Program-made: the position numbers and the translations under genes | In this document: positions 1 through 12,683 of the stretch, piece by piece | How positions within the stretch are numbered: the first letter of the stretch is position 1 | How the letters are laid out: each line of letters starts with the position of its first letter | Notes under the pieces: generated by a model | What the model was told of the DNA's origin: nothing | Seen by the model: the letters and a program-made list of their open reading frames with translations, nothing else | Databases searched by the model: none | DNA from: Chondrilla cf. caribensis | Lineage: Eukaryota; Porifera; Demospongiae; Chondrillida; Chondrillidae | Direction: 5' to 3' | Length of the DNA: 64,000 nucleotides | NCBI GenBank assembly: GCA_964020155.1 | Contig: OZ026564.1 | Span: forward strand, 947,611 to 1,011,610

Positions 1-162
1 GTGGTGAACACATTGTTGTTTAGATACTGCATGGTAAGCACATTCGTAAGAAGGTGTGCATACGAAGCAGTTATAGTTAAAGTTATTTCATCAGTTCAAA
101 TGGATAATGGTCTCACGGACCATCTTATCTACGAGCGGAAGTGTTTCTACGGCTGCGATTAC

Positions 163-308
163 CTGTTGAAGTCCGGGTCGGTGCTCTCCAAACTTGCTAG
201 GATGTTTTCCAAATTCTCCACTCCTTTGCCCCTGTTTTTAGATTCGAGCTTGCGTAAGAGGTGGTGGATGACTTCAATGAGAACGAGCTGGTTCTTCTTC
301 TCGCTCAT
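163..308 (-). CDS. First coding exon of an unidentified minus-strand gene (partial)
   Basis: On the minus strand an ATG at 308 opens a clean frame of 48 codons plus two bases (start MSEKKNQLVLIEVIHHLLRK), ending at a splice donor read CAACAG|GTAATC at 163/162. The peptide is charged and looks helical; I do not recognise the family. The remaining exons lie left of the window, so bases 1-162 would be intron 1. It points away from the filamin gene starting at 972, so the 660 bp between the two starts is probably a shared, divergent promoter region. It could also be a chance open frame, but the good donor and plausible composition favour a real first exon. Confidence 0.5.
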
Positions 309-784
309 CTCCACTCAGTTGGTTTACACTGAGAGGCGGCGGGCATGTTATCACTAACACGTGACCATCACGAGCCGGGCAACGCCCAAAGAGGCAACTC
401 CCCTTGGTAACTCACCTCGCTTCTCTTTCTGATCAGCACCGATCGAACAAGACTGATTTGTCATATTGTTAACAAGCTGCTTTTCGCTTGAGGTCAGTTG
501 ACCTACCTTAAACGCCTACCACTATTGACATTTGTATTCGCTGTCCTTTGATTCGCCTCTGTGCTATAGAGATGACTCGATCTGCTTCTAGCTAAGCTGT
601 TTTCATTGCTACAGTCACTTTTCGAGTTTATTCTGTACACAATAATTACTGTGTTGAATTATATATTCGTTTTTGTGCGTATCTGTTATATTTATTGTTT
701 GTTTTGCTTGTTTGTTTGTTGTTTTGTGTGTGCATAATGTTGTTGTAGTTGTTGTTGGTGTGTGCATGTGTGTGTTTGTGTGTG

Positions 785-857
<73 letters not shown>

Positions 858-971
858 GTGTGTGTGTGTGATGTATATACATGAATGTTCATGTGTGTAG
901 ATAATATCATCTTCATTCAAAGATTTTTCTCTGCCCTACAGTTTATTCACTGGTGTTGAACTGTAGACGCC
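309..971. promoter_or_regulatory. Divergent intergenic region and 5' leader of filamin gene 1
   Basis: This stretch separates two divergent starts. It contains a (TG)n tract at 788-870. A pyrimidine-rich splice acceptor ends at 941 (ctgccctacag), 30 bp before the ATG at 972. The acceptor implies that the filamin gene has a non-coding first exon upstream and a 5'-UTR intron carrying the microsatellite. No TATA box was recognised. Confidence 0.45.
788..870. repeat. (TG)n microsatellite
   Basis: About 83 bp of TG dinucleotide with one TGCG interruption, lying in the inferred 5'-UTR intron of filamin gene 1, about 70 bp before its acceptor. Confidence 0.95.
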
Positions 972-3900
972 ATGGCTCAGACTAAACAACCTGTCACTGT
1001 CAAAGGGGGGCTGAAAAAAGGAGGGGAAACCTGGAAATTGATCCAACAGAGAACCTTCACCAACTGGGTCAACGATAAGTTGCGAGGACCTAAAATGGTT
1101 CCAGACAATCCAGTGGTAGACCTCCAGGTGGATCTGAAGGACGGATTACGACTCATTGAGTTGCTGGAGGTCTTGGCATATCCGAGAAAAGTTGGACGTT
1201 TCAACAAGAAACCGAAAATCAAAGCACAGTATCTGGAAAATTTGGGTGCAGCATTGGAATTTATCAAAAGGGAGAAAATCAAGCTTGTTAATATAAGTGA
1301 GTCCTGGTCACCATGCACTCTCTGTTAGTACACACTCCTGGTTGGTACACACTCCTGGTTAGTACACATTGCTGGTTAGTACACACTCCTGGTTGGTACA
1401 CACTCCTGGTTAGTACACACTCCCAGTTAGTACACACTCCTGGTTGGTACACACTCCTGGTTAGCACACACTCCTGGTTGGTACACACACATGGTTAGTA
1501 CACACTCCTGTTTAGTACACACTCCTGGTTAGTGCACACTCCTGGTTAGTACACACTCCTGGCTAGTACACACTCCTGGTTAGTATACACTCCTGGTTAG
1601 CACACACTCCCAGTTAGTACACACTCCTGGTTAGTACACACTCCTGGTTAGTACCCACTCCTGGTTAGTATATATGCACACCTGGTTAGCACACACTCTT
1701 GCAGCAAACACACATCATAAACCACCGTAACCCTGTTAGATCTAAATTTCATTCTCAAGTTTTTAGCAAGTTTAAGTCTTCATTGACCAGAGAATACACC
1801 TTACTGTTCATCCCTGCATATTACAAATGAAGTCTTGGAAACCATACGTACATAGTTCACTGCTCCTCTTTCCTATTTGTTACTACCTCAGGTGCTGAAG
1901 ACCTCTACGAAGAGAACTTGAAGCTAATTCTTGGTTTGATTTGGACGCTGATTTGCCACTATCAAATCAGGAGCAGCGGTAGAGGAATCTCAGTGAAGAA
2001 AGCGATGCTGATGAGAATACAGTCTGAACTCCCAGAATACGGTGTCTCCAACTTCAACACCAATATGAATGATGGCAGAGTTCTCTGCGGCATGGTCGAT
2101 AATCTGAAGCCCGGGTTATGTCCGCACCACTTTCACTTGGATCGTAACAAAGGCATCGAGAACTGCCAACTTGGTCTGGATTTGGCTCTAAACAACTTCG
2201 AGATCCCGCAAATCCTCTTAGCAGAGGATCTCAACAATCCAGCCATTGATGATCTCTCCGTTATGACCTATCTCTCGTACTTCTTGCCACTGAGCAACAA
2301 AAATCTCCTGGCATGGCTCCAGAAATTGCTGCCTCAACGAAACATCAAGAATCTGACGACGGATTGGATAGACGGCGTCAACTTTGGAGCCCTTCTTGAT
2401 AAGCTGTTCTCCATCTTCCCGGATTGGGAGAAAATGGACCCAAAGAACAAGGCTGATAACATGACAAGAGTCGCTGATGCCTGTAAGGCTTGCCTTGGCT
2501 TGAGTCTTCCCCTAAGTGTCAAAGTTATGATCGACCCCACCATCGATGAGATGTCAATGTCGGCCATTATCTGTCTTATCAAAGGCGCCACCCTCAAAGG
2601 AGGAGCGGGGAGTTTCTCGTTGTCGCTGGACCGCGAAGAAGTTCTCGCAGGGGAGGAAGTGATCGTTCGGCTGAACATGGATGATGAAGCGAAACCAGAG
2701 CTGTTCCACCACCTCAGTGTGTTTGGTGTTCTGGAGTCAGATCAGAGCAATGTTCAAGGCGTGCAAGTTGAGAAACACAAAGAATACCTTCTATACAGAT
2801 TAGTACCCGTCAAAGCAGGGAGATTCAGCGTGTATGCAAAATTCCAGGACAAAAATGTTAAGAACAGCCCTCGTACGGTAGAAGTTGCACTTAAAGTTGG
2901 ACCTCCATGCTTCTCCCTCACAGTGGACAACAAGAAGCCCCTTGTGGACAGACCGCTTCCGATACAGGTGAACCTCCTGGAAGCAGTCAAGCCCGAGTTT
3001 CTCAGCAAGCTGCTTGTTTGCGGGAAGCTGGAAGGTAGTGACGAGGAGGTCAAGGCAGACGAAGTGGAAACCACTGATTCTCATGTGATGTTCACGCTGA
3101 CACCTACAGCTGTGGGGAATTTTTACATTCATGTCAGATTTGAGGGCACAGACGTCAATGACAGTCCACAGAAATTGACTGTTGTCCCACATGTTAGTCC
3201 AGTGACCTTTTCACTCCGTCTTGAAGGGGACAGCTGTGCCGCGGGAGAACCACTTCACCTGTTTGTCGACATCCTGGAAAAGAACGTGGAGTCCAGCCAT
3301 TTCAACAGCCTTGACATCTTTGGCAAAATGGATGGAAAACAGGACAAAATGGTTGCCAAACTCGTCAGCAGTGACGAGTGTTGTCTGCATTATGAGATGG
3401 TTCCAGAAACAGTTGGAGTTATGAGGGTGTCTGCCCAGTTTAAGGGAACTGATGTTGGCAACAGCCCCTTGGTTTTGCAAGTGAACCCGGCCTTGAATGA
3501 GCGTGTTCGCATTGCCACTCTCCCTTCTCCCCTAGTGGCAAAGGTCAACCAGCCCTTTTCCTTCTCCATCAAGACCGACGTCCCACTGAAGGAGGAAGAT
3601 CTTCATGTGTTGGTGAAATGCAAGGATGAAGAAATCCCTCATAAACTCACTCAGAACAGCCCGACTGAATTTTTGGTGGAATTTGTCCCAACCGAGCCGG
3701 GTCAATACAGCATCAGTGTGCTATTGGAGGGGCTGCCAGTCAAAGGAGCACCCTTCAGCCTTCTTGCAATCGATCCCTCCAAGTGCCGGATTATTGGCGA
3801 CATACCGGAGGTTTTGCATGTGGGAGATTCAGTCAACCTCACCGTGGATACGGGCCAAGAGTCACAACGGGGCGACTCCTTCAAGTGTTGGGCGGAAGGA

Positions 3901-5604
3901 GAGGACTCGTCAGTTAAAGTCAATGTTGTGGCCTCTTCTGACACGGAATATACACTCACTCTCACGGGCCTGGGCGTTGGGTTATCGACCATTCACTCTA
4001 CATTAGTCGGAGACCCCATTCCCCTCACCCCCTTCACAGTGAGTGTGGTTAATTCTCAACTATGCGAAGTCGACGAAGACAACTGGAACTTTCTCAATGG
4101 GATCTTAGTTGAAGAGCAGATTCTCATCAACATCAACACAGAGAAGGCAGGAAGAGCCAAACCCGAGGTCTACTTCGAGGATTCAGATGGGAAAATCACC
4201 CATGCCACTGTTTATGAAAAGGATAAGCACAAGTATTGTGCTGATACCAAGCAACTCAAAAAGGAGAGTCGGTACAAGATGGTGATTAAGTTTGGCGGGC
4301 ACGCGATCAAAGGTTCCCCGTGGAGTTTCGACGTGAACACGAAACCGGAAGCATATTGTCATGTGACAGGCCCTGGACTCACAACTGCCATTGCTAAGAA
4401 ACCAGCAAAATTCAAAGTCCTCTCCACAGAAGTCAATGCTGTCAAAGCGGGTCAGCTGAAGGTGTCCGTGGAGGCAGCAACGGGTGGATATCGAGGAACG
4501 GTTGACATCACGGACAACGAAGACAAGACCTACACAGTCAGCTACACTTGTCCTAACCCTGGGGTTTACTGGATCAAGGTGATATTTTACGATGAACCAG
4601 CTGAGGGGTCACCTTTCAAAGTCAACGTTCTTGATGCTGCCAATGCATCAAGGTGCAGAGCATATGGGCCAGCTCTCGAACCTAAAGCCGTCATCATGTC
4701 TGGCGAACCGACAGAGTTTTATGTTGATGCCTCTCAGGCTGGAACTGGGAAACTGATGGTGGTGATTCGTGGTCGTGAAAATGACCCCAACGTCTACATC
4801 AGCGATGACGGCAAAGGCATCTACTCTGTGAAGTTTGATATCGGAGGATACGGAAGATACTACGCCAATGTGTGGTGGGGGGAGAAGCACATCCCTGGTA
4901 GTCCCTTCCCTCTCAATGTCAGCAGAGAGCCTAATCCGGCCCTTGTGAAGGCGTACGGACCGGGATTGAATAAACGACTCAATATCAACGATCGTGCTGA
5001 AATCACCATTGAAACGAAGAACGCCGGCAGGGGTACCTTGACCATTCGTGTACATGGTATCAAAGATACCTTCAACATCAAAGCAAGGCAGGCGTCCGTG
5101 GAAACACCTCGAACCTTGGTGGCAGAGTACCATCCGAATGCCAGCGGGATTTACACCATACAGATAAAGTGGCAGGGTCACAATGTACCTGGGTCACCCT
5201 TCAGGGTACATGTGTATGATCCTGATTCGGAGAGTGAGATGTACGAGGAGGATTGGTCTCGGCACAGTGAAAGTAGTGAAGAAGACGACTACAGCGACGA
5301 GGAAGAAAAGAAGAAGTGGAGGAGAAGGAAACAGAGAAGGGAGAATCGCAGAAGAAGTCAAGATGAGGAATTTTACCATGGCGACCGACGTCCTAGCTGG
5401 AAGACAGTTCAAGACCATCCACCCCTTCGGGTACAGTCAACTGTTTCACCAGGATGGTCTGCCACGCCCACTTCTAATAAAACCACCGCCACAAAGTACT
5501 ACACTAGCACACCTCTCCAGCAGACGGCAACGGAGACGCATGAAGCAATTATCGCTTCTGAGAAACATGTTGGGCAAAGAAGAGTGTCTTGGACTAAAAA
5601 GTGA
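972..5604 (+). CDS. Filamin-like actin-binding protein with three CH domains (Jitterbug-type), gene 1
   Basis: Coding exons 972-1296 and 1892-5604 give 1345 residues. The donor (ATAA|GTGAGT) and acceptor (ctacctcag) join to continue the CH1 motif LVNI-SAED. The sequence shows CH1 at about residues 15-125 (WKLIQQRTFTNWVNDKL), CH2 at about 141-236, CH3 at about 245-335 (LLAWLQKLLP, then DPTIDEMSMSA), nine immunoglobulin-like filamin repeats at about 345-1218 (most ending GSPF or similar), and a charged tail rich in E, D, K and R. Classical filamins have two CH domains; three CH domains plus a filamin rod is the layout of Drosophila Jitterbug. By family, it should bind F-actin through the CH block and act as a cortical scaffold. 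The short intron carries a 17-bp minisatellite. The tandem neighbour at 6990 is a paralogue with the same intron position and phase. Confidence 0.93.
1320..1690 (+). repeat. 17-bp minisatellite in filamin intron 1
   Basis: About 21 tandem copies of a 17-bp unit (consensus acacactcctggttagt) fill most of the 595-bp intron. Copies differ by one or two bases. Because 17 is not a multiple of three, every frame cycles through the same peptides, which produces spurious open frames here. Confidence 0.95.
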
Positions 5605-6852
5605 ACAATGTTATGGTAAATTTTGAACAGCTGAGGATTGTTATAATCAGTTTTTTTCTCAATAGCTAGATATTTTTGGGAACATTATCAGTGTATTATC
5701 ATAATATTTTTCTATAGACTCCACTACTATTACTTTTATCATTTAGTTGTAGACAATTTTGTACTGTTCGTAGTGAGTACTATTTTGTATCGAGCAAGCT
5801 GGTTAAAGTTGTATTGATTTATGCAGAGTGATAATTATATTCATGACCGTGAATCCACTCAATTGTAAATGAATGTCGTTAACAGCTACGCCCAGCTACA
5901 AGGACCACACATAATATGCCACACACACCCACTTCTACAAGATTTGCCGCGATCCTCCCGCGCGTCTTGCAGAGTCTCAGGTTAAAGAAAGTCCACCTCT
6001 TGCTGATTCAAATCTCCTTGCTTTATCAGGTCTCGTCGATATCGGTGAGTGCCGACTGTTTATCCAAGGTTATACAACAATGAATAATGCAACGTTTACT
6101 CCTTTTCTTCTGCAGCGCTGCATCGCGCACTGCTCCGTGGGGCGTGAAAGCGGACAACTTGTTTCGATACCTAACTAGTGCCCAGGGTGAGTTCACATCA
6201 GTGTTGATAGACCACATGAGGAATTTCAACAGGCGCATTCTATACTTTTATACTATTACTACACTTTTTTCTGTTGCGTTTCATTTTAGTGCAAATATCG
6301 ACAGTGAATCGGCCGATCGGGGGGAGTTGCAGTCTTAGTCGTGAGAAACAACACCGCTAACAACGATCTACACCGAATCCTGTAACAAGTGGCGTTGAAG
6401 TACGTGAACTTGTTGATCAGTAGTGTAGATTTAACTGACATTCAAGTGTACTCATGTAACTTTTGCGTTGAGAACTTTTGCCTCAAGGAAGCTTAATAGT
6501 GAGGACACTAGTGCTACTCTATTCATATTGCAGTACTGTAGTGTTGCAGTATCAGAATTAGCAAGACCTCTAGCTGTAACAAGGACATCTTGCTTACCAG
6601 TGTAGTAATGCTGTACATTGGACAATTGAATTTGAAATGATAGCTTTTGTTAGTACATGTAGTAGGGCACAATACTCAGGTCCCAAGGGTTACAATATTG
6701 TTGTTGTTTATTGTACACTCCTAAGGATTCTTGCAAGATGTTTTATTTGTTGTTGGCTTGAACCACACACACCACACACACGCATGTACACATACACACA
6801 CACATACCCTGCACATACTCTCTCTCACACACACACACATACCCATGCACAC

Positions 6853-6905
<53 letters not shown>

Positions 6906-6961
6906 TCGCAATCTCGTGTCCGGGCAATGATGAATATTCGTGATTTCCCCCATACTTACAG
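5605..6961. other. Intergenic region and inferred 5' leader of filamin gene 2
   Basis: No coding gene was seen. A GC-rich segment at about 6110-6186 ends in a donor-like AGG|GTGAGT (6186/6187). A pyrimidine-rich acceptor ends at 6961 (cccccatacttacag), 29 bp before the ATG at 6990. Together these suggest a non-coding first exon spliced over an intron that includes the (AC)n tract at 6763-6903. Confidence 0.4.
6763..6903. repeat. (AC)n microsatellite
   Basis: About 140 bp of AC dinucleotide with several interruptions in its left half, upstream of filamin gene 2 and probably inside its 5'-UTR intron. Confidence 0.9.
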
Positions 6962-6989
6962 CTCTAATCACTCACCAAGAGAGGAAAAA

Positions 6990-7278
6990 ATGAATCGGGA
7001 GATGAAGAAAGTTGACTCTCGCTGGAAGAAAATCCAGCAGAGAACCTTCACCAACTGGGTGAATGACAGACTTCGTGGGAACCAAACCAAGCCGACCAAC
7101 CCTGTTACCGACTTGATGGCAGACTTTGGAAACGGAGTCAGATTGGTGCAGCTCATGGAGCTACTGTCCAAGAAGAAGCTCTCCTGCAACCAGGCTCCAA
7201 AGTTGAAGGCTCACTGTCTGGAGAACATTAATTCTGCTCTGAAACACATCAAGAAGGAAGGAATAACACTTGTCAATA

Positions 7279-7338
<60 letters not shown>

Positions 7339-7344
7339 TGTGTG

Positions 7345-7389
<45 letters not shown>

Positions 7390-7434
7390 CTGTGGTGTGT
7401 GTGCGTGTGTGTACGTGTGTGTGTGTGTTTCTGT

Positions 7435-7489
<55 letters not shown>

Positions 7490-10400
7490 ATGTTCGTGGT
7501 CACAGTAACTATATACAAAGGCAGTGCACAAGTAAAATGTATTTTTGTTGGTGAATGGACCTTTGGTAGAGAACATTTGGCCAATTTCCAGGGTAGAATC
7601 AGCGATAGATAAAAACACACAGCCAAAACTTTACATTAGGACATGTATTAACCAATAGAGTACCACAGCAAACACTATGTCATCTCTGTCCCTCTTGCAT
7701 TTCTTCTTCAATAGACTCTGAGGACATCCACAACGGAAACGAGAAGTTGATTCTTGGCCTTGTTTGGACACTGATCCGCTACTACCAGATCAGAAGCACT
7801 GGAAAGGGGCTCTCGACGAAGAAGGCCATGTTGATGAGGGTGGATGCTGTGATACCGGAGTACTCCATCCAGAACCTCACCTCTAACTGGAACGACGGGA
7901 GAGCGCTTTGTGGACTTGTGAACTCCATCAAACCAGGTCTCTGTCCGAACCACAAAGATCTGGACCCCAACGCTGGGTTGGAAAACTGCCACCTGGGCAT
8001 GGAACTCGCCGAAGAAAATTTTGATATTCCTCGAATTCTCGATCCTGAGGACCTAAACAACAAACAGATTGACGATCTCTCCGTCATGACGTACCTCTCC
8101 TACCTTCTCTCCTGCTGCAATGAGGGACTCCTCAAGTGGCTACGCATGCAACTTCCCGAGTTTGAGATCACCAATCTCACATCGGACTGGAACGATGGTA
8201 TCAAGCTGGCTGCCTTGATAGACAAGCTCTTCAGCCTTTGCCCCGACTGGAAGGACATGAGTCCTGATGACGGTGAGAAGAACTGGGACCGTCTCATGCC
8301 TGTCATTGCGTCTGCCACCGATGTCAAGTGCCCCCTCACAGCCAAACAGATGTCTGATCCTGATATCGATGAGCTCACAATGAGTGCATTTTTGGCGAAA
8401 TTGAAGTCCGCACGCATGAACTTCAATCCGGAGAACTTCTCCTTTGTCCCCCCTCCTGCCTCAGTCTGCATCGGAAATGAGGTGAGAGTTGAGGTGCAGG
8501 TCACTGGACCTGTTAGCGATGAACTGGCTGAGAGTGTCTCTGTGAGAGGAAAATTTGCCGATGGGAATGATGTCGCCTCGAAATACCAAGGAATTGAAGG
8601 GCGTAGTCTGGTGTACAAGATGCCAACTGACCGGTTGGGTAAGCTGCAGGTATCGATTGAGTACAACGGTGCCCACATACCTTGCAGTCCTTTCAATGTG
8701 AGTGTGGACTCATTGTTTGCTTTGGAAGGGTTGGTGGAGCTTCTAAACTCCACCCCTCGGGTGGGGTGTCCTGTCATGGTCAAGATACGTGCCAAAGAGA
8801 CTCCACCCCCAGATACCAACATTAACATTGTTGCTAAGGGACCTTCACAACGTCTTAAAACTGATGTTTCATTTTTGGAAGAAAATGTGTTCCTTTGTAC
8901 CTTGACCCCAGATGAAGAGGGTCTGTATGATGTGAGCATTGATGCCAACGGTCATCAAATTGACGGGAGTCCGTTCAACTTCGATGTGAAGCACCTTTTC
9001 CGGGTCAGCATGGAGGAAGACAGCAAGTTTTACGTGGGGATGCCCCTGTTTCTAACAGCTACAGCTTTGGGGGCAGTTCCAGAGGGGACTGGTCTCATCA
9101 TTTCTGGAGTTAGCGAAAGTGAGGAAGAAATCCAAGGAACGTGCGAAGAAGCAGAAGAAGCCAACACCTACAACCTCGCTGTCAAGCCGAACCACAGTGG
9201 TTCTTTCAAAGTTTCAGTGAAGTTCAAGGACACACACATTTTGGGAAGTCCGTTCACCATCATTGTTTCTGACATACTGAAGATCGACAGCTTTCTCACT
9301 CCTCAGCCATTTACACTCGGAAATCCAATCAAGATTCAGCTGGTTCCCCTGGGGGAAGTCCCTGAAGGAGGGCAAGTTACGATTTACACCACCGGGAAGG
9401 GACACACAACATGGGGAAGCACCACAGTAGAAGAAGGTGGATTCCTGTGTTCCATCGTACCAGTTGAAACTGGCCACAACGAAGTATCCGTGAAATTTCT
9501 TGATTTCCATGTAAAGGGGAGTCCCTTCGTGATGACGGTTGATGATTTGTTTGAATTTCAGACTCCACCCACTGATCAGACAATATGTATCGGATCGTCA
9601 GTCAATTTGATACTTTGTGCAAAGGGGAACGTGAACGAAGGGGACGACCCTGTCATTACTGCTACTGATCAAAGTCGCAGCCCACAAATGGGTGCGGTCC
9701 AGAAGAATATGGACGGGACGTACTCCTGCAGCTTCAAACCTCCCTGGATTGGTATTTGGGAGATTGCAGTGAAGCACAAGGAATCGGCAATAAGGGGAAC
9801 CCCCATCACCGTCAGTGTAGCACATATGTTTGAGATCGCAGACATCCCGAATACTGAGGCGTCTTATTCTGTAGGGGGACCAGTGGATTACACCCTCCGT
9901 CCTCTGGGGCCGGTACCAGATGATGCTGAAGTGGAGGTGATAGGAATGGGACCAAAATGGGAGGTGTACGGGATGGTCACTAGAAACATCAACTCGTCCT
10001 TCAAATGTACAATCTCTCCCTCTGAAATCGGAACCCTGGACGTGGCCACAAAATACATGGACGTGCATGTTCGAGGCAGTCCTTTCACACTCAAAGTGTC
10101 AGACTTGTTCTACGTTGGGAAGGTTCCCCCAAACTTCGTTGCCAAGGCTGGCGAGCCGTTCAACTTCACCGTGAAATCCCTGGCTCCTCCGGGAGATAAC
10201 ACCTTCACCGTCACAAGTAAAGGGCCCACTACAGAGACCAAAGGTGAAATTATGCCGCAGGAAAACGACAGTTTCTTTGTCTGCGTCACTCCACGTGAAC
10301 ACGGAACCCACACGATCAACATTCTTATGGAAGATATTTCCATCAAAGGCTCTCCGTTAGTGGTTGAAGTGGTTGATGCTTCAAAGTGTTCCATCAAAGG

Positions 10401-12177
10401 ACCGCCACCAACCGATGTTCACCTTGGAAATGAAATTGAATTTCACGTCAACACTTCTGAAAGCGGAAAGGGCCAACTGTCAATTGAGGGAGACACCATA
10501 GAAGGTGGTTTGGTGTCGCTCACAGTGGACAAGGTGGAAGGAGGCACCTACAGGGTCAAGGTCGGAGGAGAGTCCGTTGGATCCTCGCTCATCCATGTTC
10601 TGTACAGCGGAGATGACATCCCCGGTTCACCCTTCAAAATGAACATAGTCGACGCCGAAAAGTGCTCAATCATTGACATGCCCAGCGAGATTAAACTTGG
10701 AGATTCCCTCCGATTTGCTCTCAATGCTAGAGGCTCTGGTCCAGGAAACCCGAACGTTGTGTTAGTCGGACCAGAAAGTTCCTATCATCCTCAAATCACC
10801 AACAACGGAGATGGAACATTTTGGGTGGAAACATCGGACCTATCAGAGATCGGATACTACAGGATTGATGTCAAATTTGGTAACAAGCTCATTCCCGGGT
10901 CGCCCTTCAATCTGACAGTGGAGCCCATCCCAGGAGCTGACCAGTGTCATGTGACAGGTTCAGGACTGAAGAAGGCTATTGCAGGGAGACCAGCAAAGTT
11001 CAAAATCCTTACCACAGAGACCGACCTGGTCAGCAAGAACAAGTTGAAAGTCAAGGTTGTGGGTGTGTCGGGTCCGAAGAAAGCCAAAGTGAAGATAGTG
11101 GACAACAAGGACAAGTCGTACGGTGTCGCCTATCTGTGTTCGGCCACAGGAGCCTACCTCATTCATGTGGACTTCTACGACCAGCCAGCTCCAGGGTCAC
11201 CCTTTAGAATCAACATTGTAGAAGGAGCGAATGCTATAAAGGTACGAGCCTATGGTCCTGCTCTTGAACCAAAGGCCATCCTGATGTCGCACACACCGCT
11301 GGAATTCTCCGTGAATGCCAGTCATGCAGGTAATGGAGATCTTGTTGTTGTCATCCGCGGACAGAAAGAGGACCCCAAGGTCTTCATCACCGATGAAGGA
11401 GATGGAATATATTCGGTCAAGTTCGAAATTCTCGGCTCCGGGAAGTACTATGCCAATGTGTGGTGGGGTAATGCCCATATCCCGGGAAGTCCCTTCCCAT
11501 TACGAATCTCACCACGTCCAAACCCAGCTATGGTCAAAGTGCATGGCCCAGGGATACAGAGAATGGTGAACATGGAGAATGCCGCCCACTTCACCATTGA
11601 AACCCGAGATGCCGGAATGGGAACGTTATCGATCAAAGTCAACGGGGTGAAGGATGCCTTCACGATTGAAGCACGGCCCATGTCGAAGGACCATCCTCGA
11701 ACACTGCTTGCCAGGTATAATCCCACGTGTCCTGGTGACTACATCATTGCAATACGTTGGCATGGTACCCACATTCCAGGATCCCCCTTCAAAGTTAAGG
11801 TGTATGATCCGGATGAAGTGGAGTCAGAAGAAACCGAAAGTGTCTTGGAAGATGATAGCCGTGTTGTGGTTGATGAAGATAATGATGATGAAGAGGGCCT
11901 CAACTATGATAGCTCTGGGTTTAATCTAGCTGAGGATCAGGCCAGGCTCTTTAACGCCCAGCTTAAGAAGAAAACAGAGGCGGTGAGTCCTCTTGTGGCC
12001 TTTTCCACACCTTCAACAAAGAACAACTTGCCCAGTAAGAGCTCGAAGACACCCAACGGGACTCCGTTCAAATCTGATCTCGTTTCTCCCATCTCAAGAG
12101 GAACTCCAATGTCCATCGTGGACAGTGCCTCCAAAAGCAACAAAAAGAAGAGATGGTTTGGTCGCACTAAGAAGTAA
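6990..12177 (+). CDS. Filamin-like actin-binding protein with three CH domains (Jitterbug-type), gene 2
   Basis: Exons 6990-7281 and 7715-12177 give 1584 residues. I chose the ATG at 6990 over one at 6927 because a good splice acceptor ends at 6961 between them. Domains: CH1 about 9-117 (KIQQRTFTNWVNDRLRG), CH2 about 130-225, CH3 about 235-330 (LLKWLRMQLPEFEITNLTSD), then twelve filamin repeats (most ending GSPF) to about residue 1355, then an acidic and finally basic tail (KKKRWFGRTKK end). The last three repeats are the best conserved and match those of gene 1 and both short genes downstream. The expected role is an actin-crosslinking cortical scaffold, as for Jitterbug-type filamins. The intron sits at the same codon and phase as in gene 1, showing tandem duplication, and its donor GT is the first unit of a long GT array. 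Confidence 0.93.
7282..7491. repeat. (GT)n array forming the 5' splice site of filamin gene 2
   Basis: About 210 bp of GT dinucleotide with a few interruptions begins at the first base of the intron (AATATAG|GTGTGTG). The normal GTRAGT donor context is therefore replaced by repeat units. Confidence 0.9.
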
Positions 12178-12683
12178 ACAAGCACTTAAACATACCACAA
12201 CAGGTGTACACTTCAATGTTTGTAAATATATCCAGACACATACATCTTACAATTTCGATTTTTGAAGGTATTATAAGCAGTAGATGTTTCATATATTGTT
12301 AACGTTAGTATGTTAATTTACTACAATATTATACACAAACACTGTAAATTTTATACACTATATATTAATTACATTTTTTTGTATGGTATTAATAATAAAC
12401 TGTTATTTTTCCAAGTCAATATGCCAATGTTATATAAATATATTATAACTACTCATAATAATAAGTATAATCATATAATAATACCATATACAATAAGCAG
12501 ACAGTGCATGCATACATACAGATATAGAAAATTCACTTTGATAATAATACAAAACATTTACTGTACATGTACATATATACACATGCATACAATGTTGTGA
12601 GAAGCTATGTATAAGTAACAATGTTTCACAAGCAATGCAGATTCAACAGTAAACAATGCAATGTGGTGCTGATGTGAGGAGTG
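12178..12683. other. Convergent 3' flanks, AT-rich
   Basis: This is the space between the stop codons of the convergent filamin genes 2 and 3. It is AT-rich, with AATAA-type motifs and short alternating purine-pyrimidine runs. No gene or strong repeat was seen; it presumably holds both 3' UTRs. Confidence 0.5.

Noticed and set aside
615..900. Long open frames of Cys-Val or His-Thr repeats here and at all other AC/GT tracts
   Set aside because: They are translations of dinucleotide repeats and have no independent support.
1288..1498. Repetitive open frames on both strands (VCTNQECVLTRS-like)
   Set aside because: A 17-bp minisatellite gives every frame the same periodic peptide; it lies within an intron.
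6927..6989. In-frame upstream ATG as the start of filamin gene 2
   Set aside because: A strong acceptor ends at 6961 between this ATG and the one at 6990; the extra residues do not resemble a filamin N-terminus.
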